A DNA stretch of 45,383 nt from Deltaproteobacteria bacterium (GCA_016190375.1 JACPQR010000085.1:1-45383), one strand, 5' to 3'; shown: positions 23,908 to 32,512, counted from the stretch's first letter. A program made the numbers and translations. The notes: generated by a model from the letters alone, not told the origin.

Positions 23908-25158
23908 ATGGCAGAGCCAGCGACCGTTCCCGTTCCCGAGCCCGAGGCCGAGGGCGCGCTCCGATTCGCCTGCGAGAACTGTGGCGCCCAGCTCCTGTAC
24001 GACGCCGGCAAGCAGCGGATGAAGTGCGGCCACTGCGGAACCGAGCAGGACGTTCCCGCCGAGGCGGGCAAGAAGTCGGTCGAGGAGCACGACCTCGTCG
24101 ACTTCCGCAACGTCGCGGCCGCGCGAGGCATGGGCGTCGCGACGACCGAGTACGCGTGCAACGACTGCGGCGCGTCGGTGGTAGTTCCGTCGGGCGAGAA
24201 GACAGGGACGTGTCCCTTCTGCGGCGCCGCAGGCGTCCTCGCCAAGCCCTCCGCCGAGGAGCTCATCACGCCGGAGTCGCTCGTCCCGTTCAAGATCGAC
24301 CGGACGGCCGCGACCTCGCTGTTTCGAAAGTGGCTCCACTCGCTCTGGTTCCGCCCATCGGACTTGAAGCGGCTCGCGGACGTCCAGGAGATCGGCGGCG
24401 TCTACGTCCCGTACTGGACCTTCGACTCGCACGTCGCGTCGCGCTGGACCGCCCAGGCGGGCTACTACTACTACGTCACCGAGAGCTACACGGCCTACGA
24501 GAACGGCAAGTCCGTGCGGCGGACGCGGCAGGTCCGCAAGGTGCGCTGGGAGCACGCCTCGGGGCACCGCAATGACTTCTACGACGACCTCTTGGTCTGC
24601 GCCTCCAAGGGTCTGCCGCGCGATCTGGTCGAGAAGTTCCAGACCTTCGACACCAAGGCCCTTCAGCCCTACTCGCCGGGCTTCCTGGCGGGCTGGCGCT
24701 GCGAGCGCTACGCCGTCGACCTCGAGCAGGGCTGGCAGCTCGGCAGGGAGAAGATGTCTTCCTCGCAGTACGCGCGGTGCGGGCGCGACGTGCCGGGCGA
24801 CACGCACCGGTTCCTGAGCGTCTCTAACACGTACAGCCAGACGACCTTCAAGCACGTCCTGTTGCCAGTCTGGATCGCGGCCTACCGCTACCAGAAGAAG
24901 GTCTTCCGCTTCCTCGTGAACGGTCAGACCGGAGAGGTCGTGGGCAAGGCACCCTGGAGCTGGGTGAAGATCTCGATCCTCGTCCTCGTCATCCTCGCGA
25001 TCGTCGGGGGGATCGTCGGGTACGTGAAGTGGCGCGACTCGCAGCAGACTTACTACGATCCTTACCAGCAGCAGCAGCAGCAGCTGCAGCAGGTTTACCC
25101 TTACGCACCGCCTTCGCAGCCGGTGCCGCCCGCCCAGCCGATCCCGATGGGACAGTAG
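23908..25158 (+). CDS. TFIIB-type zinc-ribbon membrane protein (YdjG-like)
   Basis: A 416-residue protein. Two N-terminal zinc ribbons (CENCGAQLLYDAGKQRMKCGHCG, about residues 22-44, and CNDCGASVV...CPFCGA, about 86-107) are followed by a beta-rich domain with the family blocks LVPFKIDRTAA, WLHSLWFRP, GVYVPYWTFD and LLPVWIAAYRY. One C-terminal membrane helix lies at about 354-376 (VKISILVLVILAIVGGIVGYV), then a Gln/Pro-rich tail. It probably works with the divergently encoded SPFH protein. The last 56 codons are antisense to the tail of glmU. ATG 23908 has no clear ribosome-binding site. Most of the protein lies before the membrane anchor, so it is likely cytosolic with the tail outside. Confidence 0.85.
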   Translation: MAEPATVPVPEPEAEGALRFACENCGAQLLYDAGKQRMKCGHCGTEQDVPAEAGKKSVEEHDLVDFRNVAAARGMGVATTEYACNDCGASVVVPSGEKTGTCPFCGAAGVLAKPSAEELITPESLVPFKIDRTAATSLFRKWLHSLWFRPSDLKRLADVQEIGGVYVPYWTFDSHVASRWTAQAGYYYYVTESYTAYENGKSVRRTRQVRKVRWEHASGHRNDFYDDLLVCASKGLPRDLVEKFQTFDTKALQPYSPGFLAGWRCERYAVDLEQGWQLGREKMSSSQYARCGRDVPGDTHRFLSVSNTYSQTTFKHVLLPVWIAAYRYQKKVFRFLVNGQTGEVVGKAPWSWVKISILVLVILAIVGGIVGYVKWRDSQQTYYDPYQQQQQQLQQVYPYAPPSQPVPPAQPIPMGQ

Positions 25159-26626
25159 CCACGGGGGCCGGCGCAACGACCGGCGCGTTGACCGCCTCGG
25201 ACGCGTCGACGGCCTGAGCCGCCTCGGCCTTCTTGGCCTTCAGCCGGGCCCTCACCTTCTCGGCGTAGCCCTCCTTGTTGACCTGATGCGCGCGCGCGAT
25301 CGCGAGCGCTCCGTCCGGCACATCCATGGTGATGGTCGAGCCGGTCCCGACGTAGGCGCCCTTGCCGACACGCACGGGCGCCACGAGCTGCGAGTCGGAG
25401 CCGATGAAGCAGCCGTCCTCGAGGGTCGTCGTGTACTTCCCGAACCCGTCGTAGTTGCAGAAGATGGTCCCCGCGCCGACGTTCACGTCCTCGCCGACGA
25501 CCCCGTCGCCCAGGTACGCGAGGTGGTTCGCCTTGCTGCCCGCGCCGAGCACCGTCTTCTTGAGCTCGACGAAGTTGCCCACGTGCGCCTGCTCCCCGAT
25601 GTCGGACGAGGGCCTGAGGTGCGCGAAGGGCCCGATCCGCGCGGCCTTGCCGATCCGGCTCTCGGTCACGACCGAGTAGGGCAAGAGCTCCGCGCCGTCG
25701 TTGACCTCGGTGTCCGTGACGACGCAGCCCACGTCGACGCGGCAGCGGTTGCCTACTCGCGTGCAGCCGCGCAGCTCGACGCGCGCGCCGATCACGGTGT
25801 CCACGCCGATCTCGACGTCCGGGCCGATGAACGTCGACGCCGGGTCGCGCAGCGTCGCTCCAGCCAGCATCCAGCGCCGCGCGATCCGCGCGCGCATGGC
25901 CACCTCGGCGCGCGCGAGCTCCGCGCGGTCGTTGACGCCTCTGAGCGGGGCCGCCTCGGCCTCGACGCCGACGACGAGGCCCTTTCTGGCCGCGAGCTCG
26001 ACGAGATCGGTCAGGTAGAGCTCTCCCTGTGCGTTGTTCGCCGACAGGCTCCCGAGCGAGCCGTAGAGGTAGCGCCGGTCCACGACGTAGAGGCCGGGGT
26101 TGACCTCCTTGATCCGCAGCTCCGCGTCGCTGCAGTCCTTGTGCTCGCGGATCGCGACGATCCGCCCGGCGTCGCCGCGAAGGATCCGCCCGTAACCGAG
26201 CGGGTCGTCCAGATGGCAGGTGGCGAGCGCCAGCATCGCCCCCTTCTCGCGGAAGCTGGTCGCGAGATCCGACAGGAGGTCCGGCGGCACGAGCGGCACG
26301 TCGCCGTACAGGATCAGGATCGGTCCGTCGAAATCCTCGATGGCGCGCCTCGCCTGGAGCACCGCGTGCGCAGTCCCGAGCTGCTCGGCTTGCAAGGCGA
26401 AGGCGACCTTGTGCCCGAAGCGGCGGCGGAGGAACGACTCGACGTCCGCGCGACCGTGGCCGGTGACCACGACCACGCGGCTCGCGCCCGCCTCGAACGC
26501 GGCCTGCACCGGGAACGCGACCATCGGAAGCCCCGCGACCTCGTGCATCACCTTGGGCAGCGACGACCGCATCCTCTTGCCGAGGCCCGCCGCGAGGACG
26601 ACCGCCGCGATCTGTTGCGTTGCCAT
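24989..26626 (-). CDS. glmU: bifunctional GlmU (UDP-GlcNAc synthesis) with unusual C-terminal tail
   Basis: A 545-residue GlmU that acetylates glucosamine-1-P and couples it to UTP, giving UDP-GlcNAc for peptidoglycan and LPS. The N-terminal uridylyltransferase has VVLAAGLGKRMRSSLPKVMH (with Lys where Thr is usual), GDVPLV and AIREHKDCS. The left-handed beta-helix acetyltransferase runs from about 250 to 450 with RPSSDIG, HVGNFVELKKT, KANHLAYLGD, NVGAGTIFCNYDG and KYTTTLEDGCFIGSDS. Normal GlmU ends near residue 456. Here an Ala/Pro/Lys/Arg-rich tail of about 80 residues follows, whose last 56 codons are antisense to the convergent zinc-ribbon gene. The ATG 26626 start is preceded by TACCCC. 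It is divergent from the M4 protease gene. Confidence 0.93.
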   Translation of the reverse strand: MATQQIAAVVLAAGLGKRMRSSLPKVMHEVAGLPMVAFPVQAAFEAGASRVVVVTGHGRADVESFLRRRFGHKVAFALQAEQLGTAHAVLQARRAIEDFDGPILILYGDVPLVPPDLLSDLATSFREKGAMLALATCHLDDPLGYGRILRGDAGRIVAIREHKDCSDAELRIKEVNPGLYVVDRRYLYGSLGSLSANNAQGELYLTDLVELAARKGLVVGVEAEAAPLRGVNDRAELARAEVAMRARIARRWMLAGATLRDPASTFIGPDVEIGVDTVIGARVELRGCTRVGNRCRVDVGCVVTDTEVNDGAELLPYSVVTESRIGKAARIGPFAHLRPSSDIGEQAHVGNFVELKKTVLGAGSKANHLAYLGDGVVGEDVNVGAGTIFCNYDGFGKYTTTLEDGCFIGSDSQLVAPVRVGKGAYVGTGSTITMDVPDGALAIARAHQVNKEGYAEKVRARLKAKKAEAAQAVDASEAVNAPVVAPAPVATVPSGSAGRAAPAAKAVRKGKPAAAAAAAAGKDRSKSAASRATSRTRRSPRRSRG

Positions 26627-26701
26627 GGCGCTGGGGTAGCAAACCAGGCCTCAAAAGCCCAGAGCAATCTCCGGTTTACCGATGAGATCGGGCGCGGTCG
26701 C

Positions 26702-26707
26702 GATACT
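26702..26707 (+). promoter_or_regulatory. -10-like GATACT for the M4 protease gene
   Basis: GATACT ends 8 nt before ATG 26716 in the 89-bp gap shared with divergent glmU. There is no ribosome-binding site. Confidence 0.45.
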
Positions 26708-26715
26708 CTCGCGCC

Positions 26716-29517
26716 ATGTCGAAGCGCATCTGCCTCGCTTGCTTCTTCCTGGTCTCGGCCGGTTGCGGCGATGACGACGACGCGGCCCCCGAGACCGATG
26801 CCGGAGGCGACGCTGCCGCCGGCGAGGATGCTGCCGCCGGCGAGGATGCTGCCGCCGGCGAGGACGCTGGCGACGACGGAGCCGACGCCGGGAGCGACGC
26901 CGGTGGGGATGGGGGCGCACCCGTCGAGCCGCTCCCGGATCCTCAGGAGGACACGCTCGAGCGGCTCGCCGCGAGCTCCGACGTTCCGGTCCAGGCGCGC
27001 TTCGAAGCCGGGCGCCCGCGCTTCGCCGTGATGGACGTGCCCGTTCCGGGTCCCGCGACGACCGATCCAGTCCGGCAGTCCTTCCAGTTCCTCTCCGAGT
27101 ACAGGGAGCTGTACGGACTGGTCGACCCGGAGAACGAGCTGCACCTCGCGCGGATCAGGACGGACGGCGAGGGGATCCAGCACGTCTTCCTGGGCCAGCG
27201 CCTCGGCAGCCGCCCTGTCTTCGGCTCCGATCTGGCCGTGCACCTGGACCAGGGGCGCGTCATCGCGACGAACGGGACCTGGATCGAGGGCTTGGCGCCG
27301 ACGGAGCCGGCGTCGCTGATGTCCCTGCAGGCCGCGGAGTCGGCCGCGCTCGCATGGGTCGGAGGCGCCGAGGTCGTCGGAGCGGCCCGGCTCGTCTGGT
27401 TCGCGGAGGGAATCCTCACCGGCGGAGCCGCCGGCGCTCCTCGGCTGGCGCACAGGGTCGTGGTGGCGGGGCAAGGAACCACCTTCACGCTCCTGGTCGA
27501 CGCAGAGGACGGCCGGATCCTTCGCGTCCAGGACGAGACCCGCACGCACGATCCGGCCAAGAACTTCGAGATCAAGACCGCGAACAACTCCTTCAGCGAC
27601 ACGTGCTGGACGTTCGCATGGGAGCCTGGCGACAACTGGTTCGACGAGAACGGCGTAGTCTGGGGAGCCCCGTCGGCCGACGGCTACGCGGCGTTCGACA
27701 ACGCGCACCTCACCTACGACGCCTACCAGCAGACCTTCGATCGGCACATGTGGAACGGCGGCGAGGGTGTCCTCGATGCCTGGGTTCACGTGGGCCTGAA
27801 CGCCGCCAATGCCTGGTACGTCCCGGGGTGCAACCACGTCCGGTTCGCGGACGGCTGGGCGCTGCCCGACATCTTCGCGCACGAGTTCACGCACGCGGTC
27901 ATCAGGTTCTCGAGCAACCTCGAGTACGCGGACGAGTCGGGAGCGCTCAACGAGAGCTTCGCCGACGTCATGGCCGAGCTCTTCGACGTGGACGAGAGCT
28001 GGCTCCACGGAGACTTCGGCGGGGGCGGGTTCGTTCGCGACATGGCCGATCCCCCGCGCGGCGGTCAGCCCGACCACGTGCTGGCAGCGCTGAGCGGCGA
28101 CGGCGTCGGGCTGCGCGTACGGCCACCCGGGGTGGGGGTCGACTGCAACTGGTCGTCGCCGACCTACAACGACTGCGGCTTCGTGCACGGAAACAGCGGC
28201 ATCCCGAACAAGGCCTGGTACCTCATCGCGATGGGAGGCGAGCACAACGGCACTCCGGTCGAGGCGCTGCCACGCGCCGACGTGCTCGCTCTCGCGTACG
28301 CGGTGATGACGGAGTGGCTCGGCTCCAGCTCGCGCCTGCAGGACGCGGCCGACGCGGCGATGGCGAAGGCCGATCGGTGGCTGGCGAGTGGGCGCTTCTC
28401 CGCGAACGACGTCTGCCAGGTGCGCAACGCCTGGGCGTCCGTGGGGCTCGCGATTCCGGACGAGGACTGCGACGGGGCGCTCGATCCCGCCGACCTCGAT
28501 CCCGACGGTGACTCGCTCGTCGGGGCGGCGGACAACTGCCCCGACGCGTTCAACCCCGCCCAGGCGGACTTCGACGTGGACGGGTCCGGCGACCGATGCG
28601 ACGCGGACGCCGATGGCGACGGCGTCGCCAACGACGTGGACAACTGCGTGCTCCGGTACAACGGCCTGCAGCAGGACTGGGACCGCGACGGGATCGGCGA
28701 CTTCTGCGAGGACGAGGACGGCGACGGCGTGTACGACTACGAGCGTGACAACTGCGTCGGGGTGCCCAACCCGGGCCAGGCCGACCGCGATCGCGACGGA
28801 GAGGGCGACCCCTGCGATCCCGACATCGACGGCGATCGCGTCGACAACGAGGAGGACAACTGCCCGCTCGTGTGGAACCTGCTTCAGACGGACAACGACG
28901 GCGACGGCCACGGTGACTGGGCTTGCGACAACTGCAGCGAGATCGCCAACGCCGACCAGTCGGACATCGACGGCGACCGCCGGGGCGATGCCTGCGACAC
29001 GGACATGGACGGCGACGGCGTCGCCAACGACGACGACGTCTGTGACGCCGTCTACGACCCCGGCCAGATCGACTTCGATGGCAATGGCATCGGCAGCGCC
29101 TGCGACGAGGCGGAGTCACCCCTGCGCGACGGCAGCCAGGTGGCCGTCGCCGGCCAGCTCGACTTCGAGGGCATGCTCGATCGCTTCCGCGTCCCCATCG
29201 GCCTGTGCCTGGCCGACGGATGCCCCGACTGGCTGCCCGAGGGCCTCGTCTCTTCGGTCTCACTGGCCGTGCCGCCCGCGGGCATCAACGCGCGCGTCGT
29301 CGACGACCTCGGCCGCTCCGTCGGCACCTCCACCGTCTCGGTCTTCGGCAACGGCGTCGTGGTGTCACTGACCTTCGCTCCGGAGGCCTCGACGTTCTAC
29401 AGGGCACCCGGGGGCGACCTCTTCGAAGGGCGGCAGTACTTCCTCGAGCTCGCCTCCGCGAGCGCCCAGCCGGAAGGCGAGGTGCCGGTCTCGCTGCAGG
29501 TCACCCCTGGGCTCTGA
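26716..29517 (+). CDS. M4-family (thermolysin-like) metalloprotease lipoprotein with TSP3 repeats
   Basis: A 933-residue secreted lipoprotein (lipobox SAGC, Cys17). An acidic Ala/Gly/Asp linker with three copies of AAAGED precedes an FTP/propeptide region (about residues 75-265, FLSEYRELYGL...). The M4 catalytic domain has HEFTHAVI (zinc His389/His393, Glu390) and ALNESFADV (third ligand Glu) about 24 residues later. The second His motif is HGNSGIPNKAWYLIA. All key residues are present, so it should be an active zinc endopeptidase, autoprocessed from its propeptide. About seven thrombospondin type 3 calcium-binding repeats (DxDGDG...DNC, about 585-800) follow, then a beta-rich C-terminal domain of about 110 residues. 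It likely acts at the outer surface. Confidence 0.9.
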   Translation: MSKRICLACFFLVSAGCGDDDDAAPETDAGGDAAAGEDAAAGEDAAAGEDAGDDGADAGSDAGGDGGAPVEPLPDPQEDTLERLAASSDVPVQARFEAGRPRFAVMDVPVPGPATTDPVRQSFQFLSEYRELYGLVDPENELHLARIRTDGEGIQHVFLGQRLGSRPVFGSDLAVHLDQGRVIATNGTWIEGLAPTEPASLMSLQAAESAALAWVGGAEVVGAARLVWFAEGILTGGAAGAPRLAHRVVVAGQGTTFTLLVDAEDGRILRVQDETRTHDPAKNFEIKTANNSFSDTCWTFAWEPGDNWFDENGVVWGAPSADGYAAFDNAHLTYDAYQQTFDRHMWNGGEGVLDAWVHVGLNAANAWYVPGCNHVRFADGWALPDIFAHEFTHAVIRFSSNLEYADESGALNESFADVMAELFDVDESWLHGDFGGGGFVRDMADPPRGGQPDHVLAALSGDGVGLRVRPPGVGVDCNWSSPTYNDCGFVHGNSGIPNKAWYLIAMGGEHNGTPVEALPRADVLALAYAVMTEWLGSSSRLQDAADAAMAKADRWLASGRFSANDVCQVRNAWASVGLAIPDEDCDGALDPADLDPDGDSLVGAADNCPDAFNPAQADFDVDGSGDRCDADADGDGVANDVDNCVLRYNGLQQDWDRDGIGDFCEDEDGDGVYDYERDNCVGVPNPGQADRDRDGEGDPCDPDIDGDRVDNEEDNCPLVWNLLQTDNDGDGHGDWACDNCSEIANADQSDIDGDRRGDACDTDMDGDGVANDDDVCDAVYDPGQIDFDGNGIGSACDEAESPLRDGSQVAVAGQLDFEGMLDRFRVPIGLCLADGCPDWLPEGLVSSVSLAVPPAGINARVVDDLGRSVGTSTVSVFGNGVVVSLTFAPEASTFYRAPGGDLFEGRQYFLELASASAQPEGEVPVSLQVTPGL
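26812..26865 (+). repeat. 18-bp tandem repeat, three copies
   Basis: Three copies of an 18-bp unit (gctgccgccggcgaggat; the last copy ends gac) encode AAAGED three times in the linker after the lipobox of the M4 protease. Copy number could vary by slippage. Confidence 0.85.
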
Positions 29518-29605
29518 GCTCGCGTGCCTCGCTACCCCCCGTATGGGACAGCGCGGCCGAGCCAGAGGTCGCGGCTGGTGACGGCCGAACGCTGGCTCCC
29601 GTCCT

Positions 29606-29926
29606 TCAGCTCGCCAGGCGCAGCGGCCTCGGCAGCCGGCGGACCCGGGCCCGCGCGTCGTACAGATCCACCGCCTTCTGGGCATTCAACCAGAACTCCG
29701 GAGTGGTCCTGAAGCTCGCCGCGAGCCTGAGCGCCATCTCGGCCGTCACCGACGTGCGGCCATTGACGATCCGGTTGACGACCTTCACGTCGCAGCCGAG
29801 GTGATCCGCGAGCTGCTTCTGGGTCATCCGCAGCGGCCGGAGGAACTCCTCGCTCAGGATCTCGCCCGGCGTGGTTGGGCGACGGGTCAACGTCCGGTTC
29901 GCGTTCGAGCTTCGAACCTGCCTCAT
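29606..29926 (-). CDS. higA: HigA-type XRE antitoxin
   Basis: A 106-residue antitoxin with a helix-turn-helix. PTTPGEILSEEFLRPLRMTQKQLADHLGCDVKVVNRIVNGRTSVTAEMALRLAASFRTTPEFWLN is the standard HigA/VapI family sequence. It should bind the palindrome upstream of higB and hold the toxin inactive. The start ATG overlaps the higB stop (ATGA, 29923-29926). That is the usual higB-higA order, toxin first. A longer frame to 29992 was rejected as running into higB. The N-terminal 15 residues are basic. Confidence 0.92.
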   Translation of the reverse strand: MRQVRSSNANRTLTRRPTTPGEILSEEFLRPLRMTQKQLADHLGCDVKVVNRIVNGRTSVTAEMALRLAASFRTTPEFWLNAQKAVDLYDARARVRRLPRPLRLAS

Positions 29927-30216
29927 TGGTGGTAGTCCGTCACGTCGGCGTCCTCCGGGCCGTCGGGTGTCCAGCGAAACACGACGCGCCACTGGTCGTT
30001 CACGCGGATGCTGTGCCAGCCCGCCAGGTCGCCTCTCAGGGGCTCGAGGCGGTTTCCCGGCGGTGACCGAAGATCGTCGAGGTCTTGAGCGTAGTGCAGC
30101 ATGTCCAGCTTCCGCATCACCACCCGTGCAACACGGCTCCAGCCTTCACGCCTCGGAACCTTGCCGGTGAAGAAGAAGCTCTCGACCTCCCGTCGGGCGA
30201 AGCTCCGGATCGCCAC
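29923..30216 (-). CDS. higB: HigB/RelE-type toxin
   Basis: A 97-residue toxin of the HigB (RelE superfamily) group, ribosome-dependent mRNA nucleases. Seen: FARREVESFFFTGKVPR at the N-terminus, RKLDMLHYAQDLDDLRSPPGNRLEPLRGDLAGWHSIRVNDQWRVVFRW in the core (Arg/His catalytic surface) and the C-terminal DVTDYHQ (consensus V.i.DYH). All typical positions are present. GTG 30216 is supported by TATAAG (30225-30230, reading leftwards) ending 8 nt before it and a TTGCCG at -35 with 17-bp spacing. Confidence 0.92.
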   Translation of the reverse strand: MAIRSFARREVESFFFTGKVPRREGWSRVARVVMRKLDMLHYAQDLDDLRSPPGNRLEPLRGDLAGWHSIRVNDQWRVVFRWTPDGPEDADVTDYHQ

Positions 30217-30224
30217 ATCGTCGA

Positions 30225-30253
30225 CTTATACCGTCATTCGGTATACCCGGCAA
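30225..30253 (-). promoter_or_regulatory. higBA promoter and operator
   Basis: Reading leftwards, TTGCCG (30248-30253), a 17-nt spacer, then TATAAG (30225-30230). A perfect inverted repeat TATACCG-N5-CGGTATA (30227-30245) overlaps the -10, ideally placed for repression by HigA. Confidence 0.75.
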
Positions 30254-30270
30254 GGGTAAACGGGCGCACG

Positions 30271-30417
30271 TCAGGTCGGCCGTCCTCGCTTCGCTGCAAG
30301 CGCGCGGCTCGGGCTCAGGTCCGCGGCTGGGCCGCTCTGGCTCTCGGACGAAGCGTGCGTGACGATCGCCTCCTCGAGCTTCGCGACGAGCACCCTGCCC
30401 CGTCGAGCTCGGCTCAT
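30271..30417 (-). CDS. 48-residue basic peptide, doubtful
   Basis: A short frame (MSRARRGRVLVAKLEEAIV... to AAKRGRPT) upstream of higB on the same strand. It looks like a possible DNA-binding or antitoxin remnant because of its basic ends, but there is no clear ribosome-binding site or -10 element and no family is recognised. The gap 30254-30494 otherwise shows nothing I can name. Confidence 0.2.
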   Translation of the reverse strand: MSRARRGRVLVAKLEEAIVTHASSESQSGPAADLSPSRALAAKRGRPT

Positions 30418-30494
30418 TTCGATGGCCTGCGCCGGAACCAACGCCGCAAGATTCTACCTCGGTGCCTCTGTCGCATGTGCCATGATGATCGCTC

Positions 30495-30764
30495 ATGAAG
30501 ATCGGGCGCAACGATCCGTGCCACTGCGGGTCCGGCAAGAAGTACAAGAAGTGTCACGAGGCGCAGGACGAGGCGGCCGAGGCCGAGGCGCGCGCCAAGG
30601 CGGCGGCCGCCCGGGCCGAGGAGGCGGCAGCCGCCGAGGCGCCGAAGGACGAGCCCGAACCGGAGCACGATGGCGTCGATCGCACCGGCCCCGTGGTCCC
30701 CAGGCCGAAGACGCCTCCTCCGCCGAAGGGGCCGCCGATCCGACGACGCGCCCCTGGTGGGTAG
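30495..30764 (+). CDS. small SEC-C motif protein
   Basis: An 89-residue protein. The N-terminal SEC-C zinc motif [18 protein letters not shown] (residues 4-21) is complete (CxCx8CH) and equals the one at the SecA C-terminus that binds zinc and SecB. The rest is an Ala/Glu coiled segment (about 22-55) and a Pro-rich basic tail. Stand-alone SEC-C proteins are common and their roles are mostly unknown. A second Sec-related motif in the window (with the SecY-SecD fusion) may be coincidence. The ATG 30495 start lies 4 nt after a GATGATC run with no ribosome-binding site. Confidence 0.85.
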   Translation: MKIGRNDPCHCGSGKKYKKCHEAQDEAAEAEARAKAAAARAEEAAAAEAPKDEPEPEHDGVDRTGPVVPRPKTPPPPKGPPIRRRAPGG

Positions 30765-30832
30765 CGCTCGTCTGGCCGGTTCCCCGCCTCCGCTCGACTC
30801 GTGTATCCTCCGCGCACGACAGGGAGGGAGGA

Positions 30833-31711
30833 ATGGACAGGAGGACGGAGCTGCGCGCGTTGACGTGTCTTCATCGTGGATGGTCCCTTGCGTTCGGCCT
30901 GGTGCTGGCGGGGTGCGGTCAGTCGTCGCCGCCCCCGATGCCGGGGATGCCGGGCATGCCCGGAGCTCCAGGCGTGCCAGGGATGCCCGGTGCGCCAGGG
31001 ATGCCATCGATGCCAGGGATGCCATCGATGCCATCGATGCCAGGGATGGGGATGCCGGGCATGCCAGGGATGCCGGGTGCTGCCCCTGGCGCCGGGGCAC
31101 CCCTGACGCTCGGAGGCCCGCCGCAGACCGTTCAGGTGCCCGCGCCGCCCGAGACGCCGCTCGCCATCACCGAGGCGGGCGAGTACCAGATTGACGCGAT
31201 CGGCGAGCCCATGGACGCCGAGCTCTACGTCTACCAGGGCGACACGCTCGTGGCGAACGACCGGGACAGCGGCGGAAGCTCGAACGCGCGTCTCGTCGAC
31301 TTCCTGGCCCCCGGTGCCTACACGCTGCGGGTCATGGAGTACAGAGCCAGGCCGATGACGGTGCGCCTCCAGGCGCAGAGGCTGCCGCCCCTACCCCCGG
31401 CCGGCGCGGTCACGCCAGGCGCGCCGTTGCAGGTGCAGGCGCCTCAGGGCGGGGACGTGCGATCGGCATGCCGTGAGGTGACGCTCAACATCGCCGCGCC
31501 CGGCATGTACCAGATCACGGCGAGCTCTCCCGGCTTCGACGCCGAGCTCGACCTCATCCAGAACGGCGCGCGCCTCGAGCACGACTCCGACAGCGGCGGC
31601 GAGCGCGCCGCCAAGATCCGCCGCGACCTGCAGCCCGGCGCCTACACCCTGCGGGTCTGGGACTACCAGAAGCGAGCCGCGCAGATCACGATCGCGGTCA
31701 CCTCGGGCTGA
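30833..31711 (+). CDS. lipoprotein with collagen-like Pro-Gly-Met repeats and two beta domains
   Basis: A 292-residue lipoprotein. A long n-region is followed by [10 protein letters not shown] (lipobox, Cys about 24). Residues about 31-80 are a P-G-M/A-P triplet run ([12 protein letters not shown]..., with PSMPSMPGM variants) of about fifteen triplets, too irregular to be a full collagen helix. The rest is two homologous units of about 90 residues ([24 protein letters not shown]...[20 protein letters not shown] and [26 protein letters not shown]...[20 protein letters not shown]), resembling pre-peptidase C-terminal-like beta sandwiches. ATG 30833 has a GGGAGGGAGGA ribosome-binding site. It is likely an outer-membrane surface protein. 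Confidence 0.8.
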   Translation: MDRRTELRALTCLHRGWSLAFGLVLAGCGQSSPPPMPGMPGMPGAPGVPGMPGAPGMPSMPGMPSMPSMPGMGMPGMPGMPGAAPGAGAPLTLGGPPQTVQVPAPPETPLAITEAGEYQIDAIGEPMDAELYVYQGDTLVANDRDSGGSSNARLVDFLAPGAYTLRVMEYRARPMTVRLQAQRLPPLPPAGAVTPGAPLQVQAPQGGDVRSACREVTLNIAAPGMYQITASSPGFDAELDLIQNGARLEHDSDSGGERAAKIRRDLQPGAYTLRVWDYQKRAAQITIAVTSG

Positions 31712-31721
31712 GCTCCTCGGC

Positions 31722-32267
31722 GTGTTCGCGCCTCACCCGTCCAGGCGTCCCAGACGGAAGTTTCGCGGCAAGAGGCGATACTTCCGGAAGGTGCTTCGGG
31801 AGGCCGAGGCCTTCCGCGTTCGCGTCGGGCCTGGCTCGTGGTGGGATCTCTGGCACTATCACGCGGACTGGCCGGGCTGGGGCAACGTCAGGTGGAGTTA
31901 TCGTCTCGCGCATCTCCGCGCGCTCGCGATCGTGTTTCGCAAGGTCATCGATGCCATGGCGAGCATCCCGACTCCCTTCCAGACCTGGGTGCTGCTGGAC
32001 GTCGACGACGCCGGACAGGACGCCGTGTACATCCATTCGCCGAACCCGAACGGCTCGCCGTTTCCGCTGCCCACGGGCGGCGTCTGGGAGTCCGCCGGGA
32101 TCGTCCACGAGCTCATGACCGTGCTTCTTCCGGGACTCGAGCTACGCGTCAACCGTCGCTCCTGGCGTGTCGAGGATGAGGACGGATCGCGCCTGAGGAC
32201 TGCATACCTCGTGTATTCACCGGTGGCAGGCACGCCGCTGGAGAGCCAAGGGTCTTCCGGTCGCTGA
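31722..32267 (+). CDS. conserved-looking hypothetical protein
   Basis: A 181-residue protein with no signal peptide. It has a strongly basic N-terminus (RRPRRKFRGKRRYFRK), an aromatic-rich block (WWDLWHYHADWPGWGNVRWSYRLAHLRALAIVF, about residues 40-72) and a beta-rich remainder (TWVLLDVDDAGQDAVYIHSPNPNG). I do not recognise the family. The start GTG 31722 lies 10 nt after the lipoprotein stop, so it may be co-transcribed. Coding is supported by amino-acid composition (rich in Trp and Tyr) that is unlike the window's antisense shadows. Confidence 0.6.
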   Translation: MFAPHPSRRPRRKFRGKRRYFRKVLREAEAFRVRVGPGSWWDLWHYHADWPGWGNVRWSYRLAHLRALAIVFRKVIDAMASIPTPFQTWVLLDVDDAGQDAVYIHSPNPNGSPFPLPTGGVWESAGIVHELMTVLLPGLELRVNRRSWRVEDEDGSRLRTAYLVYSPVAGTPLESQGSSGR

Positions 32268-32512
32268 CGTGGAGCGCGCGGTCAGAGGAGCATCTCGATC
32301 ACCGCCCCTCCTCGCGGGCGAGCTCCAGCGTCCGGGCTTGCTCGGGCGCGGCTTCCCGGAACGAGCGCCGAAGTCCGGCGCCACCGATCCGGGAGGCGAG
32401 ACCGCGAATGCGCACGACCGCGGCACCGAGCGCTGCGCGTGACTTCGCTCGCGGGTGGACGATCGGGGTCGACAGCGCGAAGGAGGCACCGGTGCCCTCG
32501 TCGCCGGTCCGG

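Noticed and set aside
30254..30494. A gene upstream of the SEC-C protein
   Set aside because: Frames here have no signal, motif or start support beyond one doubtful 48-codon frame.
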